Positions 42,623 to 42,949 of a stretch of 42,949 nucleotides of DNA are shown here, piece after piece; positions within the stretch are counted from its first letter, which is position 1; every line of letters starts with the position of its first letter. The stretch is from positions 1 to 42,949 of the forward strand of contig USCH01000009.1 in assembly GCA_900553175.1 (NCBI GenBank). Reading direction: 5' to 3'. Origin of the DNA: an uncultured Alistipes sp. Lineage in GTDB: Bacteria > Bacteroidota > Bacteroidia > Bacteroidales > Rikenellaceae. The notes below the pieces were generated by a model. The model searched no databases and had not been told where the DNA came from. It saw nothing but the letters and a program-made list of their open reading frames with translations. Both the position numbers and the translations under genes were made by a program.

Positions 42623-42630
42623 ACAAATTT
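42623..42630 (-). promoter_or_regulatory. -7-like element of the esterase pair
   Basis: TAAATTTG on the minus strand, 53 nt above the first esterase ATG. It fits TAnnTTTG. A -33 partner at the normal spacing is missing (a CAAA at 42666-42669 is too distant), so the call is tentative. Confidence 0.4.
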
Positions 42631-42772
42631 AAAATCTTTTTGCCGGAAACCGCTCTCTCACCCGACAAAATGGGAAGATCCGATGCGAAACTCCGTCAAA
42701 ATTCACAACTCCGCATCAAAAACGACACCCGCCGCAGGCATGATCCGGCCCGGCCGCCCGGGCAGACAGCTC

Positions 42773-42859
42773 CGCTCCCGAGCCGCGTCCGCTCTTCCCG
42801 TGCGCTCCCGGGCCCGCGTCCACTCTCCCCGTGCGATTCCGGGCCGTTCCCTCTTTCCG
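42773..42859. repeat. degenerate ~30-bp tandem repeat at the right end
   Basis: Units at 42773-42802 (30 bp) and 42803-42833 (31 bp) are near-identical, and a diverged partial unit follows at 42834-42859. It lies in the gene-free region 42631-42949, which is GC-rich and contains no ORF I can support. Confidence 0.6.
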
Positions 42860-42949
42860 CCCCCGGAACGCAGAAACACCCGCCCCGGGTCCCGTGCGCT
42901 GGCGGGAAACCGAAGCGGATGTTCCGAAATCGGAGTGCGGGGCCGTTCG

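Overview
The window reads as a contig from a high-GC member of the Bacteroidota, most like Alistipes/Rikenellaceae. The reasons are a strong TCG/CGC/GAC codon preference, promoters of the Bacteroidota type (TTTG-N19/20-TAnnTTTG), a TonB-dependent receptor paired with a lipoprotein carrying an acidic export signal, and sialate O-acetylesterase-type glycan enzymes. The first ~1.5 kb does not fit. It holds a MutY whose sequence, iron-sulphur spacing and codons look clostridial, and the change of style falls inside asnS. A second MutY in host style lies at 37962-39002. A misassembly or transfer junction inside asnS (about 1550-1900) is likely.

Layout. 167-2589 (-): mutY-like and asnS. 2703-11581 (+): truncated GH2-like protein, rlmH, TonB receptor, surface lipoprotein, nadC, LTA-synthase-type sulfatase, DUF2156-GNAT fusion. 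11684-24566 (-): purine operon purE-K-L-C-F-M-N-H-D then folD, covering every step from PRPP to IMP except purB (folD makes the 10-formyl-THF used by PurN and PurH). 24590-24810 (-): a structured RNA with its own promoter and a terminator-like hairpin just before purE. 24886-35671 (-): a full UMP operon pyrC-carA-carB-pyrK-pyrD-pyrF-grx-GNAT/pyrE-pyrB, preceded by a 35-codon leader ORF that runs into an intrinsic terminator. 36207-37977 (+): ZIP transporter and Ca/Na antiporter. 37962-39002 (-): mutY. 39076-39375 (+): small acetyltransferase. 39697-42569 (-): two tandem sialate O-acetylesterases. 42570-42949: no gene.

The main points for a second look are these. (1) PyrB carries a C-terminal Cys4 module matching only the zinc domain of the regulatory subunit PyrI. 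(2) The pyrimidine operon has a pyrBI-like attenuator with a leader peptide. (3) There is an unassigned ~220-nt structured RNA ahead of purE. (4) A four-copy intergenic palindromic element has an adjacent hairpin that changes sequence between copies but stays paired. (5) PyrE is in frame with a GNAT domain. (6) The left end is taxonomically discordant.
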